64,000 bases of DNA. Source: Bacteroidia bacterium (GTDB lineage: Bacteria; Bacteroidota; Bacteroidia; Bacteroidales; Azobacteroidaceae). The notes below the pieces were generated by a model. That model was not told where the DNA came from, made no database searches, and saw only the letters and a list, made by a program, of their open reading frames with translations. Below, in pieces: positions 32,063-40,577 of the stretch. The position numbers were made by a program, and so were the translations under genes. Positions within the stretch are counted from its first letter, which is position 1. Each line of letters begins with the position of its first letter. The stretch covers positions 74,084-138,083 of the forward strand of contig BNYG01000002.1 in the NCBI GenBank assembly GCA_026000155.1. The letters are read 5' to 3'.

Positions 32063-33522
32063 TGGAAACATTCTTTTTATATCTTATCAAATCGGCGATT
32101 TGTTTGGCGCTGTTCTACATTGGCTATAAATTGCTGTTGAGCAAAGAAACATTTTTCCGTTTTAACCGGTTTGTATTGTTAATTGGGATAAGTCTTTGCG
32201 CCATTCTTCCGCTGATAAGTTTCCCAATCACAGCCAAAATGCCGTTTCATCAACCGATTGCCGAAATCGAAAATTTTATTTGGAGAAATCAACAGAAATT
32301 ACCCGATGAAGTATTGCCTGAAATATTCAATAAGGAATTAAGCGAAACGCTTGTTCCCGAACAACAAACAGTTGTATCAAGGGTTGTGGAACAAGCCGGC
32401 AACTCTCATTTTTCATTCATTCGGTCGATTGGCTTACTTTATGGAATGGGTTGCTGCATGGCATTTATCACATTGATTATTTCCATTATCAAGATGATTT
32501 CGCTTTTGAGAAGCGGAAAGAAAATTAACTTGGGAAAAGAAACGATTGTTATTGTAAAAGAAAAAATAGTTCCTTTCAGTTTCGGAAAATTGATTGCACT
32601 TTCGGAAAGCGATTATCAGCAGAATTTCAGCGCTATACTGACGCACGAAAAAGTGCATATTAGAAAAAATCACTCATTGGATTTGCTGTTTGCAGAGGTT
32701 TTTATTATCCTGCAATGGTTTAATCCTGCAATGTGGTTGTTGAAACGGGAAATGAAAAATATTCACGAATACGAAGTCGATCAAAATGTAATTCAATCAG
32801 GCATTGATGCAATACAATATCAATTATTATTAATCCAAAAAGCCGTTGGCGGAAAGTCGTACGCTTTGGCTAACAGCTTTAATCACAGTAAAATTAAAAA
32901 CAGAATTACCATGATGTTAAAAAAGAAATCAACGCATGGAGCACGGTTGAAAACATTGCTTTTCGTACCGTTGGCAGCAGTCGGACTGCTAGCCTTTGCT
33001 CATCCGGAAATAACCCGGAATGAAGAAAAATCGCTGAACAGCGAAAGTGCAAACCTCATTCAACAAGAAACGCCACAAGCGACAGAAAATGTTGAAGATA
33101 CGGCTAACATAAAACAGCAAAAAGCGCCAGTAGTGATGTTTCCTCCACCCATCATACATTGGTATATGGAAGCCTCTTCTGTTACAGAAGAAAAAAGAGA
33201 GGTGGCAGTCTATCAACCAAAGAAAGATACAAAGAAATACGTTATTGTCGATATTGAAATTAATCATGACAAGACGGAAAATGGCAAAATCTTCCCTAAC
33301 TGGATATCCAATGGAACTACTGTAAAAACGGACACTATCGTGTATCATGATTATTTAAATACTCAGTCTTTTATTGTAATGAATGGCGACACATTAGAAT
33401 TAATCCAACCAATTCAAGATAAATACAAGAATTACATTAAAATGACGAGTAAATACAAAGAAATGAAAGTTAAAAATGGTGGTGGTCCGATTTTACAAAT
33501 TATCCATAGACGAGACCAGTAA
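32062..33522 (+). CDS. BlaR1-type M56 membrane metallopeptidase
   Basis: A 486-residue polytopic protein. Membrane helices are at about 5-24, 36-55, 128-150 and 300-315; the zinc motif HEKVH (HExxH, about 195-199) sits in the cytoplasmic loop, with a downstream HEYEVDQ that can supply the third ligand. This is the signal-transducing peptidase that cleaves BlaI-family repressors. Unlike staphylococcal BlaR1 it has no penicillin-binding sensor domain; after the fourth helix there is a periplasmic tail of about 170 residues (390-486 particularly polar) with no recognised motif. The signal sensed is therefore unknown and need not be a beta-lactam. The gene overlaps blaI by one base. Confidence 0.82.
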   Translation: METFFLYLIKSAICLALFYIGYKLLLSKETFFRFNRFVLLIGISLCAILPLISFPITAKMPFHQPIAEIENFIWRNQQKLPDEVLPEIFNKELSETLVPEQQTVVSRVVEQAGNSHFSFIRSIGLLYGMGCCMAFITLIISIIKMISLLRSGKKINLGKETIVIVKEKIVPFSFGKLIALSESDYQQNFSAILTHEKVHIRKNHSLDLLFAEVFIILQWFNPAMWLLKREMKNIHEYEVDQNVIQSGIDAIQYQLLLIQKAVGGKSYALANSFNHSKIKNRITMMLKKKSTHGARLKTLLFVPLAAVGLLAFAHPEITRNEEKSLNSESANLIQQETPQATENVEDTANIKQQKAPVVMFPPPIIHWYMEASSVTEEKREVAVYQPKKDTKKYVIVDIEINHDKTENGKIFPNWISNGTTVKTDTIVYHDYLNTQSFIVMNGDTLELIQPIQDKYKNYIKMTSKYKEMKVKNGGGPILQIIHRRDQ

Positions 33523-33525
33523 ATA

Positions 33526-33624
33526 CTTTCCCGCAGCACTTAGCTGAAAGTCATTCAACCGGGTGCGTTGCGGGAACGGATTTATGAGATTTGCCGTTCG
33601 GCAATAAAGCGGAATAAACAATAA
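33526..33624 (+). pseudogene. WYL-domain regulator tail (copy 2)
   Basis: Starting three bases after the blaR1-like stop, the strand reads LSRST, stop, LKVIQPGALRERIYEICRSA, IKRNKQ, stop. It is a second copy of the tail at 31006-31221, about 80% alike, with an extra internal stop. In both copies the tail points at the end of a small minus-strand gene ending in VAVKP, so the two loci seem to share an ancestral arrangement. Confidence 0.5.
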
Positions 33625-33637
33625 AGATTAAGAATGA

Positions 33638-33790
33638 TTACGGCTTTACAGCAACAATTTGATTGTCGCAAAGAATAATTAACTCACTGTTCTTTGCCTT
33701 TTTATCGACAAGGAGTTTTTCGTAAGTGATTTCAAGTCCTTTTAGGATTTTGTCCACTCGCTTTATACTTTCTTTATCTTTGGCTGTCAT
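33638..33790 (-). CDS. 50-residue partner of the zeta-type kinase (candidate antitoxin)
   Basis: A 50-residue protein: MTAKDKESIKRVDKILKGLE, ITYEKLLVDKKAKNSELIIL, CDNQIVAVKP. It predicts a long amphipathic helix followed by a two-strand beta hairpin (ELIIL, QIVAV). Its start lies inside the zeta-type kinase gene, overlapping by 17 bp, so the two are translationally coupled with the kinase first. Small genes attached to zeta-type toxins usually encode antitoxins, so this is a candidate antitoxin, in reversed gene order. A truncated relative is at 9751-9886, and the last residues recur in the fusion at 31287-31439. The DNA following it is a WYL remnant. Confidence 0.6.
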   Translation of the reverse strand: MTAKDKESIKRVDKILKGLEITYEKLLVDKKAKNSELIILCDNQIVAVKP

Positions 33791-34358
33791 AATACTTTTT
33801 TATAAGATTGAATTTAACATTATTAAGAATAGATAGTCCTAAATTATTTATTTTCTTTGCAATCAATTCATGCCTGCCTTCCGAATTGTCGAAAATCAAT
33901 ACCTCATCTGCAATGGGAAAATAAATCTCAAATAAATTGATAATTCCGTTTATATATCGCCTTTCTATTACCCTTTCATCAATATTGTGTCCGCCCTCAG
34001 ATACCCGTTTTTTTACTCTTGCCTTTGCCAAATCTACTGTTTGCAACCAAAAAAACAACAAAGTAACATTATAGCCTGCTACTTTGGCTCGTAAAATGGT
34101 ATTTTTATACGTTTTTGTCGCCAAGGTAGTTTCAAAGGCAAAATTAGCATTTTCGGTCAGTAGCTCATCTAACCGATGCAGCATTATTCGACCTGCTTCA
34201 ATGGCGACCTTCTCCGGTTGAAAAGGCGATAAACCCCTTGCTATTTCATCTGCATTCACAAATTCCTTACAATCTAATATATCAGGCAAAATGGTAAACG
34301 ATGCGGTGGTTTTCCCTGCACCGTTACATCCGGCTATGATATACAGATTTTTATTCAT
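33774..34358 (-). CDS. Zeta-toxin-like P-loop kinase
   Basis: A 194-residue P-loop protein of the COG4185/zeta family. The Walker A is IAGCNGAGKTTAS (residues 7-19), followed by EFVNADEIARGLSP and the conserved FAFETTLATKTY strand; Arg residues in KARVKKRVSEGGHNI and DERVIERRY form the lid. Zeta toxins phosphorylate UDP-activated amino sugars and block cell-wall synthesis; chromosomal relatives like this one are less well understood. It has its own -7 box 35 bp upstream, and its stop overlaps the start of the 50-residue gene. There is no epsilon-type antitoxin upstream. Possible functions are a toxin-antitoxin pair or a house-keeping nucleotide kinase. Confidence 0.75.
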   Translation of the reverse strand: MNKNLYIIAGCNGAGKTTASFTILPDILDCKEFVNADEIARGLSPFQPEKVAIEAGRIMLHRLDELLTENANFAFETTLATKTYKNTILRAKVAGYNVTLLFFWLQTVDLAKARVKKRVSEGGHNIDERVIERRYINGIINLFEIYFPIADEVLIFDNSEGRHELIAKKINNLGLSILNNVKFNLIKKYYDSQR

Positions 34359-34392
34359 TGATTGCTTTTTGAAATTAATGTCTTAATCAAGG

Positions 34393-34400
34393 CAAAGATA
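34393..34400 (-). promoter_or_regulatory. -7 box for the zeta-type kinase
   Basis: Minus-strand TATCTTTG, exact TAnnTTTG, 34 bp before the start at 34358. Confidence 0.55.
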
Positions 34401-34579
34401 GTGGTTTTTCTTGTAATTGCATAACCCTATTTTAATCGAATTTGATTTGGATAATATTAATTTTTCAACTACATTTACACCTGTTTCATTCCGATTATGT
34501 GATAAAAATCACATTTAAAGAAATGGCTGGATATGGCATTAAAGATTCCTACTCATAAAGAATTTTTATAATTTTTGCG

Positions 34580-34587
34580 TACATTTG
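34580..34587 (+). promoter_or_regulatory. -7 box for prfC
   Basis: TACATTTG, exact TAnnTTTG, 19 bp before the start at 34607. Confidence 0.6.
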
Positions 34588-34606
34588 CACCAAAATTAAA
34601 AAATAA

Positions 34607-36187
34607 ATGAGCGAACTAACAAACGAGATACAGCGCCGCCGTACTTTTGCCATCATCTCCCACCCCGATGCGGGAAAAACGACATTGACCGAAAAACTCC
34701 TGCTTTTTGGGGGGGCTATTCACGTGGCGGGCGCTGTCAAATCCAATAAAATCAAGAAAACAGCCACTTCCGACTGGATGGAAATCGAAAAACAACGCGG
34801 TATTTCCGTGGCCACTTCCGTAATGGGTTTTGATTATGACGACTATAAAATCAACATCTTGGACACGCCCGGACACCAGGATTTTGCGGAAGATACTTAC
34901 CGTACTTTAACCGCAGTCGATAGTGTGATTATTGTGGTCGATATTGCCAAAGGCGTGGAAGCCCAAACCCGTAAGCTGATGGAAGTCTGCCGGATGCGCA
35001 AAACGCCGGTCATGATTTTTGTCAATAAAATGGACAGGGACGGACAAGATCCTTTCGATTTATTGGACGAATTGGAACAGGAACTCAAAATTCATGTCCG
35101 CCCCTTGAGTTGGCCGATAGAAATGGGCGTCAAATTCAAAGGCGTTTACAATATTTACGAACAAAAACTGGATTTATATACCCCGAGCAAACAAACCATC
35201 ACCGAATCGGTGCAAATCAAAGACATCAGCAGTCCCGAACTGGAAAAACAAATCGGGGATGATTTGGCGAAAAAATTGCGCGCAGACCTCGAATTAATCG
35301 AAGGTGTTTATCCGACTTTTGATGTAGCAACCTATTTGAAAGGGGATTTGGCGCCGGTCTTTTTCGGTTCGGCTTTGAATAATTTCGGTGTAAAAGAATT
35401 ACTGGATTGTTTTGTTCGGATTGCCCCCTCGCCGCGCGTGGTGGTAGCCGAAGAAAGAGCGGTGGATCCCGAGAAAGACCCGTTTTCCGGATTTGTCTTT
35501 AAGATTCATGCCAATATGGATCCGAATCACCGGAGTTGCATTGCTTTCCTGAAAATCTGTTCCGGCAAATTTGAACGCAATGCCAATTACAAGCACGTCC
35601 GGTTTGATAAGATGATGAAATTTTCGCAGGCCACGGCTTTCATGGCACAGAAAAAAGAAACGGTCGATGAGGCTTATGCGGGTGATATCATTGGTCTGCC
35701 GGATACCGGAAATTTCAAAATCGGCGACACGCTGACTTCCGGTGAAAGCTTGCATTTCAAAGGCTTGCCGAGTTTTTCGCCGGAAATGTTCAAGTACATC
35801 GAAAATGCCGACCCGATGAAAGCCAAGCAATTGAACAAAGGCATTGACCAATTGATGGATGAAGGCGTGGCACAACTTTTCGTCAACCAATTCAACGGAC
35901 GGAAAATCATCGGAACAGTCGGACAATTGCAGTTTGAAGTCATCCAATACCGTTTATTGCACGAATACGGCGCCCAATGCAAATGGGAACCGATTCATCT
36001 ATACAAAGCTTGCTGGATTGAAAGCGATGCGCCGGAAGCTTTGGAAAATTTCAAGAAACGAAAATACCAATACATGGCGTTGGATAAACAAGGGCGGGAT
36101 GTCTTTTTGGCAGATTCGGCTTATGTGCTGCAAATGGCGCAACAGGATTTTCCAGATATTCGTTTTCATTTTAGTTCGGAATTTTAA
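34607..36187 (+). CDS. prfC: Peptide chain release factor 3
   Basis: A 526-residue translational GTPase that recycles RF1/RF2 from the ribosome after termination. G1 is [14 protein letters not shown] (about residues 18-30), then the switch region [20 protein letters not shown] and GISVATSVM specific to RF3, G3 [14 protein letters not shown] and G4 VNKMDRD. The C-terminal half has the RF3 domains II and III ([28 protein letters not shown]). Length equals the family norm (525-530). It is a single gene with its own promoter and no obvious terminator; the next gene starts about 100 bp later in the same direction. Confidence 0.95.
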   Translation: MSELTNEIQRRRTFAIISHPDAGKTTLTEKLLLFGGAIHVAGAVKSNKIKKTATSDWMEIEKQRGISVATSVMGFDYDDYKINILDTPGHQDFAEDTYRTLTAVDSVIIVVDIAKGVEAQTRKLMEVCRMRKTPVMIFVNKMDRDGQDPFDLLDELEQELKIHVRPLSWPIEMGVKFKGVYNIYEQKLDLYTPSKQTITESVQIKDISSPELEKQIGDDLAKKLRADLELIEGVYPTFDVATYLKGDLAPVFFGSALNNFGVKELLDCFVRIAPSPRVVVAEERAVDPEKDPFSGFVFKIHANMDPNHRSCIAFLKICSGKFERNANYKHVRFDKMMKFSQATAFMAQKKETVDEAYAGDIIGLPDTGNFKIGDTLTSGESLHFKGLPSFSPEMFKYIENADPMKAKQLNKGIDQLMDEGVAQLFVNQFNGRKIIGTVGQLQFEVIQYRLLHEYGAQCKWEPIHLYKACWIESDAPEALENFKKRKYQYMALDKQGRDVFLADSAYVLQMAQQDFPDIRFHFSSEF

Positions 36188-36250
36188 AGCGAAAAATCAA
36201 AATATATTTCTTTTATTATCATTTGTATCAAAAAATTTACGATATTTGCA

Positions 36251-36292
36251 TTACGTAAATTATGTAACGTAAAACATGTAACGTAAATTATG
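36251..36292 (+). promoter_or_regulatory. Triple 14-bp repeat with two start-stop codons before an ATPase gene
   Basis: TTACGTAAATTATG, TAACGTAAAACATG and TAACGTAAATTATG lie head to tail. The third unit ends in the true ATG (36290); in the first two the ATG is followed at once by TAA (36262-36267 and 36276-36281), giving two minimal start-stop reading frames 28 and 14 nt upstream. The TTACGTAA core is also palindromic, so a protein-binding role is an alternative. Confidence 0.6.
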
Positions 36293-37318
36293 AAACAAGC
36301 AGTAGTAAATCCATTCTTATTGACCGGATATGAGGGTCCTGAGTATTTCTGTGACAGGAAGTTAGAAACTCAAAAAATAACGGAAGCGCTCACAAACGGG
36401 CGAAATATAACGTTAATCAGTCCTCGCCGTATAGGAAAAACAGGTCTGATTCACCATGTTTTTCATACTTTGGAGGAACAGCAAGATTCTTCCTGCTTCT
36501 ATTTGGATATTTATCACACCCATTCTCTTCATGATTTTGTACAGGTGTTTGCCGAAACAGTAATCGGTTCGCTTGATACCAAATCGCAAAAGTTTGACAA
36601 AACGGAGGAATCGCTGAAAGAAATTTTTGCTTATTTGGTTGATTCGGGGAAAGTATGTTATATCGCTATGGATGAATTTCAACAAATAACCAACTATCCG
36701 GAAAAAGGAGTGGAAGCCTTATTACGTTCCTACATACAGCAATTGACCTCGGTTCATTTTATCTTTTCCGGAAGCCAAAAGCATGTCATGGAAACGTTGT
36801 TTACCTCTGCTTCCCGTCCCTTCTACCAAAGTACCCAAATGCTGCAATTAAAAGAGATTGACTTGACCGATTATCAATCATTTGTATTGAAACTTTTTGA
36901 AAAAGGGAAAAAGGCCATAACGACAGGAGCTATTGATTGGGCTTATCAGATAGTCCATGGGCATACCTGGTACGTGCAAGTGCTCTTTAATCGAGCCTAC
37001 TCACTAAGAGATACATTAGTTGATGTTATTCAAGTTGAAAATGTATTAACGGAAATATTGGAGGAAAACGAGGTAACCTATCTCACCTATTGCAATTTAG
37101 TCACCGGCAAACAGTTAGCACTGCTAAAAGCCATTGCAAAAGAAGGGCAAGTGACGGAACCGACTGCCTCGTCTTTTATCCGTGAACATAATCTGGGTGC
37201 GGCAAGTACGGTCAGCACCTCTTTGAAAAGCTTACTTGCGAAAGAATTGTTGTTTAATAACAAGGGAAATTATTTTATTTACGACCGTTTTTTTTCACTA
37301 TGGTTGAAAAAAATTTGA
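36290..37318 (+). CDS. P-loop ATPase of the archaeal ATPase type
   Basis: A 342-residue protein beginning VNPFLLTGYEGPEYFCDR, with Walker A LISPRRIGKTGLIHHVF (about residues 43-59) and Walker B VCYIAMDEFQQI (about 122-133), followed by the strand HFIFSGSQKHVM. The last 90 residues form a winged helix (LLKAIAKEGQVTEPTASSFI, STVSTSLKSLLAKELL). Unlike the ATPase at 5670 it lacks the C-terminal nuclease domain. These ATPases are numerous in Bacteroidales and have no assigned role. The start codon is fixed by the triple repeat: it is the only one of three consecutive ATGs that is not followed by a stop. Confidence 0.75.
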   Translation: MKQAVVNPFLLTGYEGPEYFCDRKLETQKITEALTNGRNITLISPRRIGKTGLIHHVFHTLEEQQDSSCFYLDIYHTHSLHDFVQVFAETVIGSLDTKSQKFDKTEESLKEIFAYLVDSGKVCYIAMDEFQQITNYPEKGVEALLRSYIQQLTSVHFIFSGSQKHVMETLFTSASRPFYQSTQMLQLKEIDLTDYQSFVLKLFEKGKKAITTGAIDWAYQIVHGHTWYVQVLFNRAYSLRDTLVDVIQVENVLTEILEENEVTYLTYCNLVTGKQLALLKAIAKEGQVTEPTASSFIREHNLGAASTVSTSLKSLLAKELLFNNKGNYFIYDRFFSLWLKKI

Positions 37319-37370
37319 ACTTTATTGCTGACCAAATAGTTATTATAATAAACATTTTAATATAGGGAAT

Positions 37371-37604
37371 ATGAAAAAGATAGCTTTTATTTCAGTGGCA
37401 TTCATTGCCTGTATGGCTTGCGGATCGTTGAAACTCACAGAGGGAACCTATTTCTTTTTCAGGAGAGATGAAACTACCTTCCTGACTTTTAACGATTTTT
37501 TCCTTCAAACAGTTCCCGTCTTTTGGGAATCGTCAGTTCCAATTCCTCGGTCAAGGCGATATTATTGTACCTTACTTTTTTCATATTTTCCAAAAAAAGG
37601 ATAA
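37371..37604 (+). pseudogene. Truncated lipoprotein gene running into the helicase 3' end
   Basis: The frame starts with a good lipoprotein signal, MKKIAFISVAFIACMACGSL (Cys17), continues KLTEGTYFFFRRDETTFLTF for about 20 residues, and then reads the antisense of the PIF1-like helicase C-terminus from 37489 to a stop at 37604. Only the first 39 codons look native. The simplest view is a lipoprotein gene cut by a rearrangement that joined it to the helicase gene. It could still be expressed as a 77-residue peptide. Confidence 0.35.
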
Positions 37605-39339
37605 TATCTTCTTCCGATTGGATGATATTCTTGCGGAACGTTTTATTCTTTTTGGTCAATTTGAAACCATGAATATAGTTTTGCAAGGGGATTAATATCC
37701 TTGAAACCACATTCTGATGATAGTATGCAACAGCTTTTTGGCAACGTTCTTTTAAAAGGGAAATATCGCTGTCGGTTTCTTCATTCCGGATAATCAGGAT
37801 TAAGTGGTTTTGAAATTTCAGGGTCACATCTTCCAATTCCCGGACAATACTTTTATAATCGACCACCAGGGACTTGGCAATGCGGTATTCTTCCCCATCC
37901 TTGTCTTCCAACAATTTTTCCATGTCCCGGATAACGGTGTACATGGGTTTCCAATCGAAATACAATAACAGACGGTCTGTCCAAAACCGGCGTTTTCCTT
38001 GACGGAATAATTTCAATAAATCCTGTTCCGTTTTTTCGTTGCGGCTGAATTCCACGGCATAATCGTCCGTCATGATGCAGTTGGGATGAATGCGGGAATA
38101 GAGGACAATTCCATTTAAAGAAGTGCAACGACTCAAGGCCACATAAGCTTGTCCCGCTGCAAACGAAGCGCCGATATCAATAATGGCTTTGTCAAACGTG
38201 AGCCCCTGGCTTTTGTGGATGGTAATGGCCCACGCCAAGCGCAAAGGGTATTGTGTGAAAGAACCTAATACCTCCTCTTCAATCTTGCCGGTTTCCTTGT
38301 TGAGCGTATAGCGCATATTTTCCCACACTTCTTTCGTGACTAAAACATTTTCGTTGATATCGGAAAGATACACATAAATCTGGTCGGCAACGATTTGAGT
38401 GATGGTTCCGATTTTTCCATTATAATAGCGCCGGGGAGTTTCCGTATCGTTCCGTATAAACATGACCTGAGCGCCGGGTTTCAATTTCAAATGCAAATCG
38501 GTCGGCAGGGAATAATCGGGAAAATCGCCTTTTACTTCCCCGGTAAAAATCCGTTCATCACCCGGTAATTTGGCTAATTTGCCGTTGTTGATATTATCCG
38601 CTTTATAATTATGTGTTGTAAGAATAATATACTTATCGTCTTCGTCAGGAATGAAATTGCGGTTGTACAGGCTGTTTAAGGTTTGAATATCTTCATTCGT
38701 AATGATATTATTCCGTACCCGGTTCAATAAATCGACAAAAACAGGCTCGCCTTGCCGGTAAATCTTTTTCAATTCCAGATAAATGGGTTTGGTTTGTTGG
38801 ATAACGTGCGAATGAAAGAAAAATGTACTTTGATAATACTCTTTCAGCAAGTTCCATTCATCTTCTTTGGCCACCGGCGGTAATTGGAACATATCGCCGA
38901 TATACAATACCTGAACGCCTCCGAAAGGTTTGGAATTATGCCGAAAACTGCGTAAGGAAACGTCTATCGCATCCAGCGTATCCGCCCGCAACATACTGAC
39001 TTCGTCAATAATCAACAATTCCAACTGTTTCAATAAATCAATTTTCTGTTTGGAAAAACGGAAAAAGTTTTTCTTCAACGCATTTCCGGAATAGCCGGGA
39101 ATATAGGGTTCAAACGGTAACTGAAAAAGGGAATGCAGGGTAGTTCCTCCGGCATTAATCGCCGCTACGCCTGTCGGAGCCGCCACAATCGCATTTTTGT
39201 GCGTATGTTCCTTGATGTATTTTAAGAAAGTCGTTTTACCTGTTCCGGCTTTTCCGGTCAGGAACAGATGTTCGGAGGTTTGGTTCACAAAGTCCGAAGC
39301 CAACTGAAAAATACTGTTGTTTTCGTCGGGAGTAATCAT
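37489..39339 (-). CDS. PIF1/RecD-like superfamily 1 DNA helicase
   Basis: A 616-residue helicase. Motif I is LFLTGKAGTGKTTFLKYI (about residues 25-42), Ia AIVAAPTGVAAINAGGTTLH, II LLIIDEVSMLRADTLDAID (about 110-128), III QVLYIGDMFQLPPV, and the late motif WAITIHKSQGLTFDKAIIDI with YVALSRCTSLNGI (about 385-425). That layout is PIF1-like. The last 180 residues are charged and helical, an extension common in Bacteroidetes members but without a named domain. Its start overlaps the stop of the MFS transporter gene (ATGA), so both are translated from one mRNA. The likely role is DNA replication or repair; no phage or mobile context is visible. Confidence 0.85.
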   Translation of the reverse strand: MITPDENNSIFQLASDFVNQTSEHLFLTGKAGTGKTTFLKYIKEHTHKNAIVAAPTGVAAINAGGTTLHSLFQLPFEPYIPGYSGNALKKNFFRFSKQKIDLLKQLELLIIDEVSMLRADTLDAIDVSLRSFRHNSKPFGGVQVLYIGDMFQLPPVAKEDEWNLLKEYYQSTFFFHSHVIQQTKPIYLELKKIYRQGEPVFVDLLNRVRNNIITNEDIQTLNSLYNRNFIPDEDDKYIILTTHNYKADNINNGKLAKLPGDERIFTGEVKGDFPDYSLPTDLHLKLKPGAQVMFIRNDTETPRRYYNGKIGTITQIVADQIYVYLSDINENVLVTKEVWENMRYTLNKETGKIEEEVLGSFTQYPLRLAWAITIHKSQGLTFDKAIIDIGASFAAGQAYVALSRCTSLNGIVLYSRIHPNCIMTDDYAVEFSRNEKTEQDLLKLFRQGKRRFWTDRLLLYFDWKPMYTVIRDMEKLLEDKDGEEYRIAKSLVVDYKSIVRELEDVTLKFQNHLILIIRNEETDSDISLLKERCQKAVAYYHQNVVSRILIPLQNYIHGFKLTKKNKTFRKNIIQSEEDIILFLENMKKVRYNNIALTEELELTIPKRRELFEGKNR

Positions 39340-40508
39340 GGTTTCGTTTGTTCTTTTTTTCGGAATATAGTAGTTAAAAGTAACATAATCAGCGTTAAGC
39401 CAAAAACATAGAGAAAGGATACGCGCATATTATACGCATCGGCAATCATGCCGATTACAAACGGACCGAATAGAAATCCGGTTCCGCTAATCATATTGAC
39501 CATCGCCAAACCTTCGCCCGGACTGACGTCTTTTTGGTTTCCTGCCAAACTGTAAATAACAGGAACTAAATACGATAAGCCGACTCCGGAAATGAATAAT
39601 CCCGCAATGGCGAAATAAATTTGTGTGCCCGAAATCAAAATCAACAAGCCGGTTCCGGTCGTAATACAGCAAGCCAATAAAATAGCCGAACTGCCGTATC
39701 GTTTCCGGATGGAATCGCCAAAAAAACGTCCGAAAGCGATAAAAGCGGAATAAATCGCCAGTCCGACCGGCGCCACCGTTTCCGATAAATCAACTATCGT
39801 TTTCATATACACCGTACTCCAATCGGAAATGCTCCCCTCGATGATGCGTCCGCAAAAAGCGATAAAGGCAATCAACAGCAAGATTCCTTTGGGAAACAGC
39901 ACCCGGAATTTATCCTGCGAGCGGTCCTTACCGGGCGTTTCTTTCAGGAAATAATTTCGTATAATATAAAAGGTATTGAGCGCTAAAAAAGAGACAATAA
40001 ACAAATGATACATCACCGGTATTTTAAACGCAAGAAACACAATACTTAATAATGCCCCGGAGCACATTCCGATATAAAACAGCGCATGGAACAAGGTAAG
40101 AATCGGACGGTGATACACTTTTTCCACCAGGATTGAATTGGCATTAATCGCCACATCCGTCAGCGAAACCATTGCTCCGTAAATCATACACAAAGCGTAC
40201 AAACAGTACAGATTAGGCATAAGAGTAAGAAACGGCAGAATAATAATATACACATAGCCCATTACCGACAGTCTTTTGCATCCGTATTTATGGACGAAAA
40301 AGGCGCAAAAAGGAGTCATTCCCAACGAACCGATAGACATGCAAAAAGGAATCAAGCTCAATTGCCCGATGGATAAGTGGTACAATTCCTGCAATGACGG
40401 AAAGCGGGAGAGAAAAGACGCAAAAATAAAACCCATCAAAAAAAATTGTACCAATAAGGCTCTTCTGGCGCGGACTTTTGTCCGTTGAAAAGGTAATTTA
40501 ATAATCAT
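39336..40508 (-). CDS. MFS transporter
   Basis: A 390-residue major facilitator with about 12 membrane helices. The first helix begins at about residue 18 (LLVQFFLMGFIFASFLSRFP), the loop between helices 2 and 3 has HKYGCKRLSVMG, and there is a central hydrophilic loop with KETPGKDRSQDK. SRFPSLQELYHLSIGQLSL resembles the YbjJ/FucP-like branch of MFS, whose substrates are mostly unknown. It has a consensus promoter 20 bp upstream and overlaps the helicase gene by four bases, an odd pairing of functions. Substrate cannot be assigned. Confidence 0.75.
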   Translation of the reverse strand: MIIKLPFQRTKVRARRALLVQFFLMGFIFASFLSRFPSLQELYHLSIGQLSLIPFCMSIGSLGMTPFCAFFVHKYGCKRLSVMGYVYIIILPFLTLMPNLYCLYALCMIYGAMVSLTDVAINANSILVEKVYHRPILTLFHALFYIGMCSGALLSIVFLAFKIPVMYHLFIVSFLALNTFYIIRNYFLKETPGKDRSQDKFRVLFPKGILLLIAFIAFCGRIIEGSISDWSTVYMKTIVDLSETVAPVGLAIYSAFIAFGRFFGDSIRKRYGSSAILLACCITTGTGLLILISGTQIYFAIAGLFISGVGLSYLVPVIYSLAGNQKDVSPGEGLAMVNMISGTGFLFGPFVIGMIADAYNMRVSFLYVFGLTLIMLLLTTIFRKKEQTKP

Positions 40509-40527
40509 TGTTTCTCGTTTATGAGCG

Positions 40528-40535
40528 CAAAGATA
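40528..40535 (-). promoter_or_regulatory. -7 box for the MFS-helicase operon
   Basis: Minus-strand TATCTTTG, exact TAnnTTTG, 19 bp before the start at 40508. Confidence 0.55.
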
Positions 40536-40577
40536 GTGTTTTTTTATATTATGCTACACTTTTTTAGTGACAATATT

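Noticed and set aside
31700..33522. A beta-lactam resistance locus.
   Set aside because: The regulator pair is present, but there is no beta-lactamase or penicillin-binding protein nearby and the peptidase lacks the penicillin-binding sensor domain.
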